DNA of 64,000 nt, from the NCBI GenBank assembly GCA_035610835.1, contig CM069442.1, positions 60,367,950 through 60,431,949 on the forward strand, given 5' to 3'. Below the pieces are notes generated by a model. It was not told the DNA's origin and did no database searches. It was given only the letters and a program-made list of their open reading frames with translations. How positions within the stretch are numbered: the stretch's first letter is position 1; the number at the start of each line of letters is the position of its first letter. The translations under genes and the position numbers were made by a program. This document shows positions 1 through 12,200 of the stretch, one piece after another. Source of the DNA: Ophiura sarsii (Eukaryota; Echinodermata; Ophiuroidea; Amphilepidida; Ophiuridae).

Positions 1-1639
1 ATCACTAGTATGCAACATGGTCGTACCAACGACTCCTTCTAGCTCTGGGACATTTAGATAGATATAGTTGTTCCCATTTCCCATTTCTAGAGCAAAACAC
101 CAATAGAAGAAACGGCATATATATGTGGAAAAGCAGTTATGTGGAAAAACAGTTCGACATTTAAAAGGCATATCTGGAAGTATAACTATCTATTATTAAC
201 TTAGCAAGCCTTCTTTCAGCTCAGAACTGATTATCTCAACACATTTCTCAAAATAGCACTGGTCGATGATAATTACTACACAACAGTGAAGCTATTTTCT
301 TTTGTTCTTTCGCCTCGTGAAACAAAAGCCCTGCCAATGCTATACCACAGTTTGGACTAAGCATATCGGGTTCCAGATGTATCAACAATCATGGTGTATA
401 GCCATTTGTTTTGACTCGATAAGAGAACGCCAGTCGTTTTTTAAGGTCAATACTCATAATTAGGGAGTGTTCATTTATATAGAATGTTTGTAAAGTCGGG
501 GTTTCACTTTATTATTTGGGGGTAATGTTCACATTGTACACGTGGTACACGTGACAAAAGAGATTCTATGACATTCACATTGAAGGATCTTGTTTTCTGT
601 AATTTGATTTATATGACCCTCAATCATAGAAACGGGTTATTTTTTCTATAAAATACACCAAACACGTCATTATAGGTGTTTATAGTTCTTTGAGAAATAG
701 TTAGGTCCTTCCTGTTATACAGAGCAGTTGTGCATAATGCATATTACAGGATGGACCTTAAAAGACTATATGAATCTAGTAGGGCGCTTTCCCATTATGG
801 TATAGACCCAATGATCTATAACATTTTCTAGTGCATTTGGTAAAAGCGGCATGGTAAAGGGAGATGAGATATCGCTTATCGGTGATGCATCATAAAGGTA
901 GATTTACAACAGAAAAGTTAAATCCTTTCCAAAGTAGACTGGTAACGAACCAGAAAAGTTAAGACGGTTTGGTTATCTTTTTCTCCACTCAAACAATTCC
1001 AGCGACCACCAATTCATCATGACCAATCCCTTAGATAAAGTAAACGATGCATGCATGGAGTTAAAGTATTGGGTTTTCTTTCTCAGTGACCATAACAACG
1101 GGGTAATGAGTAACTGAAAAGGGATCAATTATAAATGCATGGCCATTATATTAGGAAACTTATACCTCAAATCAGTGAATCGGAAAACACGGCCTTTACC
1201 CATGTCGTGGGACCATGGTAAAACAGCCTCGCGCAGTGTCCATCTTAGTAATTCGGCATGTTCGGGGGATAACTACAATCACTACATACTTTGCATAGTA
1301 ACATTTACTCAGCAGATATTTCAGAGTTAAGTTGACGATGGATACCACGAATTACAGGTAAGTTCCATGTTGTTATCAACTTATCGGGTTGTGACCCCTT
1401 TCATGTTTTCGGACTATTCATATATTATTATAGTTACTTGATAGAGAGAACTGAGGATGTTACGACGTTCGAAGTTCCATTACGTGTCCATAAGGGATTC
1501 AAACCCGGGTTCAACTCATTTTGTCATTGTCATTAAGGGTATGACGCTAAGCCTACAACACACTCGCGTTTGGCGCGTCGTTCACATTTTACTCAGGAAT
1601 ATTGAACGCCGTTGACATAATCGATGCAATGCACTATCG
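1..1639. other. Upstream region, no gene recognised
   Basis: AT-rich sequence with stop codons in all frames and no conserved protein pattern. A palindromic CACGTG-containing stretch (TACACGTGGTACACGTG, about 537-553) is visible. I see no promoter that can be tied to the ankyrin gene. Confidence 0.4.
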
Positions 1640-2352
1640 TGAGTAAAAGTGGCGTCGAACGGTGAGAGCCCGGTTTGAGGACGGTATAAAGACGGCGCAC
1701 ACGATTCGCGCCCGTTCGCAGGGCGGAGGTGGTAGGCGGCCACCTTACCGTCTAGGCCTATATAGAAAATTAACAGCGTCCAAACAATTAGTAAAATAAA
1801 GTCAACGGGCGCATTTATTTTTTGTTGTGGTCACCGGGTCCATTGGGTCCTCACCGGCCGACTACCGGGCTCACCGCCCTCATACATTTGTAGCTTACCG
1901 TTCTCACCGGGTGCATAACACCTCCCCATCGTGTCATCGGTCGATACCGTTCTACACCGAGTCTGTACCGGGTTATCACCGGCCTGGTACCGGGCTCACC
2001 GGCCTCATACGTGTCCTCACCGTGTGCATACCACCTCTAGGCCCTATACCGGGTCCTCACGCCTGGGTACTGGCTGAACCGCCTTGAAGGGCCTCTTTCA
2101 GGCCCTTTTTTAATAGTCCAGACGCTAAACATGTTTTGTTTTTTGGGTTTTTGTATTTTGCCTTATTCACTTTTTGTGAGAGTCCGTTCTGCGAACGGTT
2201 AACCAGGCGGCATGCGCCCGTTCGCAGCCCATCGCTGAGATTGTCTACGTCCACCACCGTCCATCACCGCCCTGCGAACGGGCGCGAAACGGGTGCGCCG
2301 TCCTTATACCGTCCTCATACCGAACTCTCCGTTCGCCGCCGCTTTACTCGCC
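1640..2352. repeat. GC-rich inverted repeat enclosing a degenerate minisatellite
   Basis: The left arm (about 1640-1726) reads GAGGACGGTATAAAGACGGC, then CGCGCCCGTTCGCAGGGCGG. The right arm (about 2266-2352) contains its reverse complement with few changes. Between the arms, 1826-2075 is a degenerate ~14-bp minisatellite of TACCGGGCTCACCG-type units. Base composition is strikingly GC-rich against AT-rich surroundings. Probably a non-autonomous DNA transposon. Confidence 0.6.
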
Positions 2353-5300
2353 CGCCAGGAGTTTTGAACATGCTAAAAACTCCGGTGGCCGGCAAAGTCC
2401 CCTGAACGTGTTCAACGGACGGGAAACGGCCCCCCGTGTGTGCCGCCGTTCGCACCCATTCACACGGTAAGGGGCCGCCCAGCTCACACGGATACATGTG
2501 AGGGGCTAGGGTAGGCATGGCGGGGGGTTGGGGGGTGGGGCATGGTGGGGAGGCACTGTTGTCACGATCAAAGCTAGCCATCTCTTCACCCTTTAACTAA
2601 ATCGAAGTTGTGCCACTTTTACGGAAAGAGAAGCATTAAAACCCTCGTGGTCGAACAGTGATCTAGGGCGTCTAGGTGATCGCTTTTACATTCCCCGCGC
2701 TCATTTTGACGAAAACAAATTGAGGCTGCCACCTTACCCGGGGGTAGACATGGTAGAGTAGGCCGTCAAAGTCCGATAGTAGGGGGTGGTTGCCACCTTA
2801 CAATTTTTTTTAAATCGCCATTTTGGAAAATATTGTTATTGTATGTTCCTGACTGAATATTTTAGCATAGGCCTATGTTAGAAACACCATTTCCATCACT
2901 TATAATAAGCAAACAAAAAACCGGGTGAAATTCCGATATTTTAGAACTTTTTTGGCGAAGATTTCTATGATATTTCACTGTCCAGCGAATACGGCGGGAT
3001 TTTGAGGTCGGCCATGTTTGGTGACGTCATGCGTGGGATGTTTGTACTTGTTTTAGTATGTATGGATAGAGAAAACCACTAGCTGTAACATGGTACCCAA
3101 ATAAGCATACTCTGCATTGCGGATTGGATTTTTTTAGGGGGTGGTAACAACCTACCCCCACACCACCTCCTCTCCGGAGTAACCCTTTCTATTCATTGCA
3201 AACTGTAAAGTGGCACAACGTCAACTTTAGGTAGCTTTAGTTAATTGATCATATCTCAAGATTGACAAAACCAAATCAGATGAAATGAACGGAATATGAA
3301 AGCTAACCGTTTGGCTATCAATATGTATACAATTGTTACACCAAATTCTATAAGTTCACGGTCAATAAGCTAGGTAAACACGTGCACGTTTTGTTTTGTT
3401 TTGAGACGCCCTGTCCGTATAGCGTAAGACCGAAACGTCCGCGGAGCAAGCGATTTTTTCCTATACATCTATACTCTATACTTATTGTCAACATCTTTGT
3501 TTATAGGTTAGAACTGAGTATAACGCGTAAGGAAGGTATGACAGTATTTTACACTCAATCACCCCATTTGTTGCTTCACCTGGCACTGCTTATTTTCTGT
3601 CAGTTTCTGATTTGTCGACTGATGGCCGCCGGAGCAGGGAGGTCGCGCCCACTCTCTCCCCCATTAGGGCGATTTTTTTTGCGCGCACACCCCTCTTTCT
3701 GGGTTCTGGGTTGGTTCCAATGAGAGTTACCAACTGTAGCAACAAACCAAGATATAATTCTATGAATTATCAAATGCCACATACAATTCATGGTCACAGG
3801 TCACTAATAGGTATATCAAATAAGGTGGGATCGTTTAAAAAAAACCTTAAAAAATCGTGATACGTGTCTCTATTTTAAATAGAAGTTGTCAAAAAAACAT
3901 AACATTTTTGGTATCATATTAAAGACAATTTATCCAGCTACCGAATAAAAAAAGAATTAAAGCCACATGTTTAGCAACAGTGAAGTTATCAATCTAAACG
4001 TCGAGTGAGTCAAGGGTGGGACCGGTGGATGAGGAGCCGGTGGATGAGGCGCCCATAGGTTTCTACACAAAATAGTGGAAAACTAGAACTTTTGAAATTG
4101 ATGCCATTTTAAAATTATACATAGGAAAGTTTTCAAACTTCTCATATGTGTTAATAACATGTGCCTGCTACTATGAATAATAATATTGAATTGTTATCTA
4201 TACATTCTCTACTAGAATATGATGTTCAATTCAGGGAGTGTTTTAATGTAAAAAACACACAGTTTTATTCCTTTTATTGATTAAACAATGGCCAAATCGC
4301 AGTCTCTCTATTTCATTTGTGTGACTCTTCGGTCCTTTTCTACCCTGGGTAGTAAAATATTTAACTAAAAATGCCAGAAGTGTTTCTTCACAGAATTGTT
4401 CATAGATTTATGAAAATTTTGCTATTTAGACCTATTTTGGACCACCCTGTATTTAAAAATAAAAGGAACTTTAACGATATTCGTGTAGTTCATTTTGATA
4501 ACCATTTTCTTGTAAATTAAATAGTCCATGCTAACTTAATTTCATAGAATATTATATACAAACCTTCATTTTATGCATTATTTCATCATAATTTTAGACA
4601 CCCTGTACTTTTCATGTGAACATTTTGGGCAAGTGATTCTTAGCAAATTTGGTAGCACCTTCTGCGGTTGTTCTGATTTTGGTGACTATCTTCAGCTAAA
4701 CCCTAATTGTACAAACTATCAAAATATTTTGTGAGGAGCAAAAACGATCAACTTTTTTATGTTCCACCCTATACAAATTTTACACACCCTGTATAATGTT
4801 ATTATTTTTTGCAAAAATGAAAAACCTTGAATCATAAGCTTTCCAATGATATATAGTTTGTGGGTCATTAAGTATGTAAAACTTAAGTTTTGTCCCGTTT
4901 AATCAGATTTGGTGCATTCCTCACATTATTAGAAGTGAAACATTTTTTTGGACCAGTTTGTGACTTCTGACCTCATGCCTTTCAAGTGAAACTCAGACAA
5001 ATCACCAACGATTGCAGCATAGAAAGCAACAATCTCGGGTACTGGGATTGAATTGACAGCAAAGAAAATTATGGGGGGATTAGAAAAGTTAATTGTAGTC
5101 ACATAATTATGCCTAAGCGAAATCAATGGGGGTGGGGGGGGGGGGGGGCAAGAACACATTATTATATATATAAATGGAAAGTTCATTACTTTTAATGAGT
5201 AGTGAAACCTCTCTTTTGATTCGTTTAGGGTAGAATCAGTTATAAATACATTCAGTGGATCATTGGTGGCCCCAGCATTTAACATTGTGAGGGGCAAACG

Positions 5301-5579
5301 AGGGACAAGAACATTCTTGGGTGACAAGAGAAAAACTATTGAGGGTAATATTTTGCGCAAAAGCGCACGAAAACCTTTAGCCTAATGTGAAAATAGCCTG
5401 AAATGAGCTCATTATTGTCCAAAACAAGTGAAGCCGCAACGTTACCATAACTTAACCTTTATTAGTTTAATTAGCAACAGGCGTACATACACTGTCTCTT
5501 TTAATCCATAGACGAAGTTACAAGATATTGAGATCGCGGCGAATATCGACAACTGAACAGGAAAAAAGAAAACTAATAG
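2353..5579. other. Non-coding stretch with scattered repeat ends
   Basis: No exon recognised. It contains a perfect TGACGTCA (CRE/ATF-type octamer) at 3022-3029 in GC-richer sequence, three CACCCTGTA motifs between 4440 and 4800 that look like transposon ends, and a long G tract at 5128-5148. Confidence 0.4.
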
Positions 5580-7190
5580 AACGGGTAAGTTGCATCCTTC
5601 TCTTAACATCCACGGGTTTGTATTCATGAAAAGGTTATAGAACAGGAAAGTTGAATCCTCTGAACAAACACGGGTTTGTATTCAGGTAAAAGTAACATGA
5701 ATAGGAAAGTTGTATCCCTCTCTGACAATGTCTGAACAATTACGAGTTTGTATTCAGATAAAAGTAAACTAATAGAATAGGAAAGTTGGATCATCTATGA
5801 ACATCCACGGGTTTGTATTCATGTACAAGTAAATTAATAGAACAGGAAAGTTGGATCCTGAACAACCACAGGTTTGTATTCAGATAAAAGTTAACTAATA
5901 GAATAGGAAAGTTGTATCCTTCTCTGAACAAGCACGGGTTTGTATTCAGGTAAAAGTAAGCTAATAGAACAGGAAAGTTGGATCCTTCTCTGAACAACCA
6001 CGGGTTTGTATTCAGGTAAAAGTAAATTAATAGAACAGGAAAGTTGGATCCTTCTCTGAACAACCACTGGTTTGTATTCAGGTAAAAGTAAATTAATAGA
6101 ATATGAAAGTTGGATCCTTCTCTGAACAACCATGGGTTTGTATTCAGGTAAAAGTAAATTAATAGAATATGAAAGTTGGATCCTTCTCTGAACAACCACT
6201 GGTTTGTATTCAGGTAAAAGTAAATTAATAGAATATGAAAGTTGGATCCTTCTCTGAACAACCATGGGTTTGTATTCAGGTAAAAGTAAATTAATAGAAT
6301 ATGAAAGTTGGATCCTTCTCTGAACAACCACGGGTTTGTATTCAGATAAAAGTAAATTAATAGAATATGAAAGTTGGATCCTTCTCTGAACAACCACGGG
6401 TTTGTATTCAGATAAAAGTAAATTAATAGAACATGAAAGTTGGATCCTTCTCTGAACAACCACGGGTTTGTATTCAGATAAAAGTAAATTAATAAAACTG
6501 GAAAGTTGGACCCTATTCTGAGCAACCACGGGTTTGTATTCAGGTAAAAGTAAATTAATAGAGTAGGAAAGTTGGATCCTTCTCTGAACAACCACGGTTT
6601 TGTAGTCGGGTAAAAGTAAATGAATAGAATAGGAAAGTTGGATCCTTCTCAACAACCACGGGTTTGTATTCAGGTTAAGTAAATTAATAGGATAGGAAAG
6701 TTGGATACTTCTCTGAGCAACCACGGGTTTGTATTCAGGTAAAAGTAAATGAATAGAACAGGAAAGTTGGATCCTTCTCTGAACAACCACGGGTTTGTAT
6801 TCAGATAAAAGTAAATTAATAGAATAGGAAAGTTGGACCTAGTCTCTGAACAACCACGTGTTTGTATTCAGGTTAAAGTAAATTAATAGAATAGGAAAGT
6901 TGGACCCTTCTCTGAACAACCACGTGTTTGTATTCAGGAAAAAAGAAAACTACTATAACAGGAAAGTTGGAGCCTTCTCTGAACAACCACGGGTTTGTAT
7001 TCAGGTTAAAGTAAATTAATAGCACAGGAAAGTTGGATCCTTCTCTGAACAACCACGTGTTTGTATTCAGGTAAAGTAAATTAATAGAACTGGATAGTTG
7101 GATCCTTCTCTGAACAACCACGGGTTTGTATTCCAGTTAAAGTCAATTAATAGAACAGGAAAGTTGGATATTTATCAAACAGGTAGGTTG
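5580..7190. repeat. 66-bp minisatellite, about 24 copies
   Basis: Tandem units of 66 bp, each holding GTTTGTATTCAGGTAAAAGT and GGAAAGTTGGATCCTTCTCT (a BamHI site). Units at the left end are the most diverged; the central ones (about 5980-6500) are nearly identical, and sub-variants alternate, as expected from unequal exchange. Because 66 is a multiple of 3, long reading frames stay open on the minus strand; I regard these as artefacts. Confidence 0.92.
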
Positions 7191-7429
7191 GGTCCGTCTG
7201 CATACCAGAAACTAATATTTGAGTTAAAATGACTTTTGTTTAATGTTCTCCCCTAAACATGCTAAATGCTCTTATTTTGGCACATCTGAGCCAGGCCTAA
7301 GCACCCTCCCCTCCCGAGTATCGGGCTAAGCTACCCAAATGGTGCACTCTCTCTCCCCCGTTTAGGAAGGTTTTTGGGCACGTCCTTGAGTAAGCCATTG
7401 ACCATTTCTCTCGACTGTTCTTTTAACAG

Positions 7430-7513
7430 AATTTGACATCGGCAGTTACGAAAGGAGACTTGGAAGAAGTGAAACATTTGATAAAACTCGGAGGTGACGT
7501 CAACACAACATTG
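7430..7513 (+). CDS. Ankyrin gene exon a (84 bp, phase 0-0)
   Basis: Acceptor TTTTAACAG and donor TTG|GTAAAT. Encodes 28 residues from NLTSAVTKGD to GGDVNTTL, an ankyrin second-helix/loop pattern with the usual G-DVN turn. This is the first exon of the gene that can be recognised; earlier exons lie upstream or outside the window. Confidence 0.85.
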
Positions 7514-9227
7514 GTAAATATTCAAAAATAGATATGATTTCCTGCCCCTTTGTCAATTCCACCTGAAATGCCGCCTACACTGCAAATCGCAGAGAACACC
7601 TCAGACGTGTTCATAAATTTAACACCTTTTTAACACCGGACACGTGTTCATAAAATCCAAAAGGTTTATTTTGCAATATTTATAGGTCATTTCGGTTTAA
7701 AGAGTTGCCCCCACCCCAAACAGCAATAAAAAGTTTGTGCAGTTTAAATAACATGATATCAATGGCATTTCTTATTGTTGAACACATGTGTTCTATCAGG
7801 TGTTCATTTTTATTTTTTTATATGCAGTTGTTTCATAAAAAGTGCAATATTATTTTGTGTGCAAATATATATGTTTTTATAATGTGCTGTTTTAATATTA
7901 TATGAAGGACCCCAATGGAAATAAGCCCTTTTTAGAGCTTTCTTGGGCTATCCTTGGCAGTACATGTTTTATGCGTGTTAATTGTTGTAATTTTTTAAGA
8001 TTTGTATATTTGATCTGATGTATTGTATCTCTGTGTCTTGATATGCCAAATAAAACTTACTTACTTTTCCATATTAGCTATATGAACATTATGGACCGTT
8101 CATTATTGATGGTGGAGGGGTTGGGACAAATTCGAGACTCGTATGTTAAAATTACCTAACCCCCCCCCCCCCCCCTACAGCTGAAACTGAAAATTACATG
8201 ACCCCCCTGCTAACCAGTAGCTTTTTACACCCCCCCCCCCACCCTGAAAAAATCAACTTGTCACATACTTAAGGGGCTGTCTTTACCTTTGGAATGTTGT
8301 TCATGGATACGTTGGCAAATTTTGTTTGTGCCCTATCTGAAAGGCCAATAATTTTATGTTGCCCCCGTAGTGAGTTGGAATTTTTTTCTTCATATTTATA
8401 CATTTTGGGTGGTTTTGTGAGTCTTTATAACCCGAACAAGTTAACATTCTTAATAGCAGAAACGTCCAGTGAAACGTTCTACTTTTGTAAGCATTGGTGT
8501 AAAGCAGAGATGGGGTGAAAAGCATGCAATAAATCACATTTTTAAATCATGAAATTGGATTTTGTAACATTATACACCCTGTGGCTCTAATGTCTTAACC
8601 GTTGATGATTATTATAGGGGCCTAGATGTTTTTCTACCATATCGTCGAATTGCTGTCCAGAAAATCGTCTCATAGTAAAAGTTTTTGAAGTCGATAGGTT
8701 TTAAGAAAATATGCGCGAAGCGCAGAAAAAAATGGCATTTACACTCCAAAATAGCCTCTAAAATTACTCCAATCACCACCATCTTTATAGTTTAAACAAA
8801 TTTACCCCCCCCTATTTCAACATATGAAAGTTACATGACCTCCCCCTATAGTTTACCCAAGCCATCCCTCCACCATAAATAATGAACGGTCCCTTAGCAT
8901 TCAGCGTGGTACTCATTTTGAACACATTGGATTATTCCGAATATTGTTCTGACACGTCCGAGGTGTTCATAAACACTGCCTTAGAACACTAGTGATCGGA
9001 ACCATCCAATCTGTAAAAAATAGCATGAAATTAGCTAAATTTTTAGTCAGAAATTAGACAGAAATTAGACATTAAACCAATTTTAGGTACTTTTGACATA
9101 AAAAACAACATTTCGATTATTTGGGGGACAAAAATGGGGTGGGTCTTGATCTCACTGGAGAAAGTTGGGGGAAGACTGAGGAGGGACGTGGCCGCCACTG
9201 GCGGAGGTAGGGTATATGGTGATTTGT

Positions 9228-9258
<31 letters not shown>

Positions 9259-12200
9259 GGAAAACCAAAATTGAGCCAAACACACAGTTTGAAATTAACT
9301 CATGGACGGTGTTAAACCAAGATTGATCTGATTTTACCAATATAACTGATTCTCTTTGTAATTTGTTTGATAGGATGGATGCAGTCTACTGATGCAAGCT
9401 ATAATGTATGGACATTCACACATCGCACAACTACTTGTTAACACAGGAGCTGATGTTACTTATCCAGTATTCCAGGTAATATTGTGTAATGATGGGGGGG
9501 GGGGGGGGGGGAGGGGGATTGCGGATTAGTTATACTGGATACACATAGTATATAAATACAAAAAAACTAGATGAAAGTCCTACATAGGAGAGAAAGATGT
9601 TAAAAAGTCATTACAATTACGATTTGTAAAGATTAGGGTAATGTGATTGATAATGGGAATAGTATATCTTTTATATCACTCAGGTTTGATTTAATGATTT
9701 AGTTGTCTAGTGTCATCATTTCTGGCATATTCACAATAATCACAATGATTACAAAAGTGAGGAGGGGTATATTTTGTTCTTTTTAAGTTCATGTCAAAGC
9801 AAATTACTCTTGCTTAAGGAATTGCTTTGAAGAGTAAAATATGTTGGGGTCACACAGCTTACCATTCTGATTATTTTATGTTACAGATATGTGGTGAAGG
9901 AGAAGTACGTAAAACCGCGCTGGATTATGCAGCAGAGCGCAACATGGATTCCGTACATGAACTTATTGAGAGACGAATGCTTGCTACTAAGGTCAGTCAT
10001 GTGGCCATTGACATGTCTGTATGTTATGCAAGCTCTCCACAACTCCAGAAGATGTTGTCATTGAAGTTACAAAACCTTGCATTTTGGATGATTTTGAAAG
10101 AGTTTCTCTATAAACCTGTTCAATTGCATGATATTTCAACTTGTATGAATAAAAACATCACAATGTAAAAATAGTTTATTTTGCGATTGATTTTGTGATT
10201 TCCAGAACGATATACTTTTCTTTCGACATACATGTTTTTTCACCACAGTGATAATACTATTCACATCAAAATAAATTCAAATATCGTGGAGAATGCCACT
10301 CTAAAATTCCTTACATTGGTCATTCAAATGGTTCTTTTTATTTCTATGCAGAATATTCAAATGGCTGTAGAAGATGGCAACTCAAAATTAACCAAAAGCT
10401 TATTGCAGCAAGATGCTGATATAAACACACCGGTGAGTATAAAATAAATAATCAAAATCAAAATTTTCTGCAATCCAAACTGCCAAGAGAAATGTGCATG
10501 TTTGTGACTTTCTTCCATAGCAGCATCACCCTTCCTTGATTGATTGTCTCTCCATTGTCTTGCCATATGTTTGTGGCAAATGATCTTAAAACCTTAAAGA
10601 CTAATCTCAGTTAAAACAGAGAGATGTTTGGACCCAACTTTGGCTCCTGATAACCACAATTAATAATGTTAGGGTAAATGAAACTAACTATTTATATTAA
10701 TTTGCTTTCTACAGACCGACAATGGTGAATCTCTTCTAATGCGGGCTATTAGAACTGGTAGGAGAGACTTGGTGAGATTACTGCTGGATGAAGGAATTGA
10801 TGTTGCCTATGTGCTACTGGTAAGTAAGCTTTTGATTAACAGTAACACACTACAATCGAATGGTCTGTTGGTGTCAGTATCAGTCACTATGATCAACTAA
10901 TTCAAGGGTATGACATGATGTAATTATTAGGTAATCATCCTTCATGTTCTATTCAGCACCTTCAATTTACTTCACATTATGCTCCAACATCTGGATAGCA
11001 GTAGACTTTAAAATGATTCAAATCTATCCGACTTGCATGGTTTTTAAGATGATACATGGAATATTGCAACCAAATCTGTGAGTGAAAGTTGTCAATCACT
11101 ATGGCTCAGTGCATGTCTTTTGCTCACTATATCAATCAATTGCTTTATCTAGTTGCCATAGGAATGCCTTCAGGAACATCTTTATTGCATGACTTTTACA
11201 TTGAAATCTGGATATCAAAGGTTAAGTACAAGTTTCGGTTTGAAAAATGATGATCAATTTGTGGGTAGAAGACCCTCAAACATCTTACTTTACATCAAGC
11301 CATCAACATAATATTGTTTGGGATTATGCAATCTAAGAAAATACACATGTATGCGAGTGTTTCTCTTATTTTCAATTTCATGAAGTGAGTCCATAAATAT
11401 TTCCTTTTTCTTAGATTCGTAGAGACCTGTCAGCTGGAAAACACATAGTATCGAGAGAAAATGCCAAGACATATGCTGAAAAATACATGCCTGATATGCA
11501 ACCAATTATCTTGGAAGCTTTGAGGCCTTACGAAGAAGAGGTAGGTTTATGCATAGAGTATCAAGACAGGGATGGACAAGTGGCTATTTTCTTTTGAAGC
11601 TATGTGTGTTACGGACCAAGGTCACTCAACACAAAAAAGCATATGAAGCTTTTCGGCCCGTCATGAAATAACTTCTCAACATCCAGACGCTTTAAATCGG
11701 TAGGTAGCGATTTCAAAAGGCGTGCTATTGTCCATCACGCTCATGGGTTCGAGTTTAGGTGTAATAAGTGTCTATAAACTTCACAAATGGTGTTACATCT
11801 ATCGCATCTGTGAATGTGTGTATTAAATTAATGTTTCAGAAGTATGTTAACTTTCACTGTTGCTTTTTCTTATCAAACTAATTTTATGTATCCCATTAGC
11901 TAGTATTGGATAATGTACAGTCATAAAAAAAAGTAACTATACAGGTAATAAATGGACTTTTAACTCTAAAAATATATATCCTACCTAAAAATATTAAATC
12001 ATAAAGTTGTTAAGAAATTTATCTTCTTTTTTATTATGAGATATTGCGAGCCAAGATCGGTTGAATATTAAAGAAGTGACAATCCAAAATGTAAGGTAAA
12101 GTCACAATTTCATTTTCACATTTTAACAAGGGGGAGAGTATGACAGGTAGCGTGTGTGTGGCGTATTGATCCATCGGAACAATACGCCGACTGTCCGACC

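Noticed and set aside
1336..1355. ATGGATACCACGAATTACAG followed by GTAAGT as first exon of the ankyrin gene
   Set aside because: The donor consensus is good, but joining it to 7430 gives AGA ATT TGA, an immediate stop; an intermediate exon would be needed and none was found.
5791..6790. Overlapping minus-strand frames of 266 and 299 codons with a 22-residue repeat
   Set aside because: They are produced by a 66-bp tandem repeat without stops in two frames; both frames are equally open and neither has a gene-like context or conserved domain.
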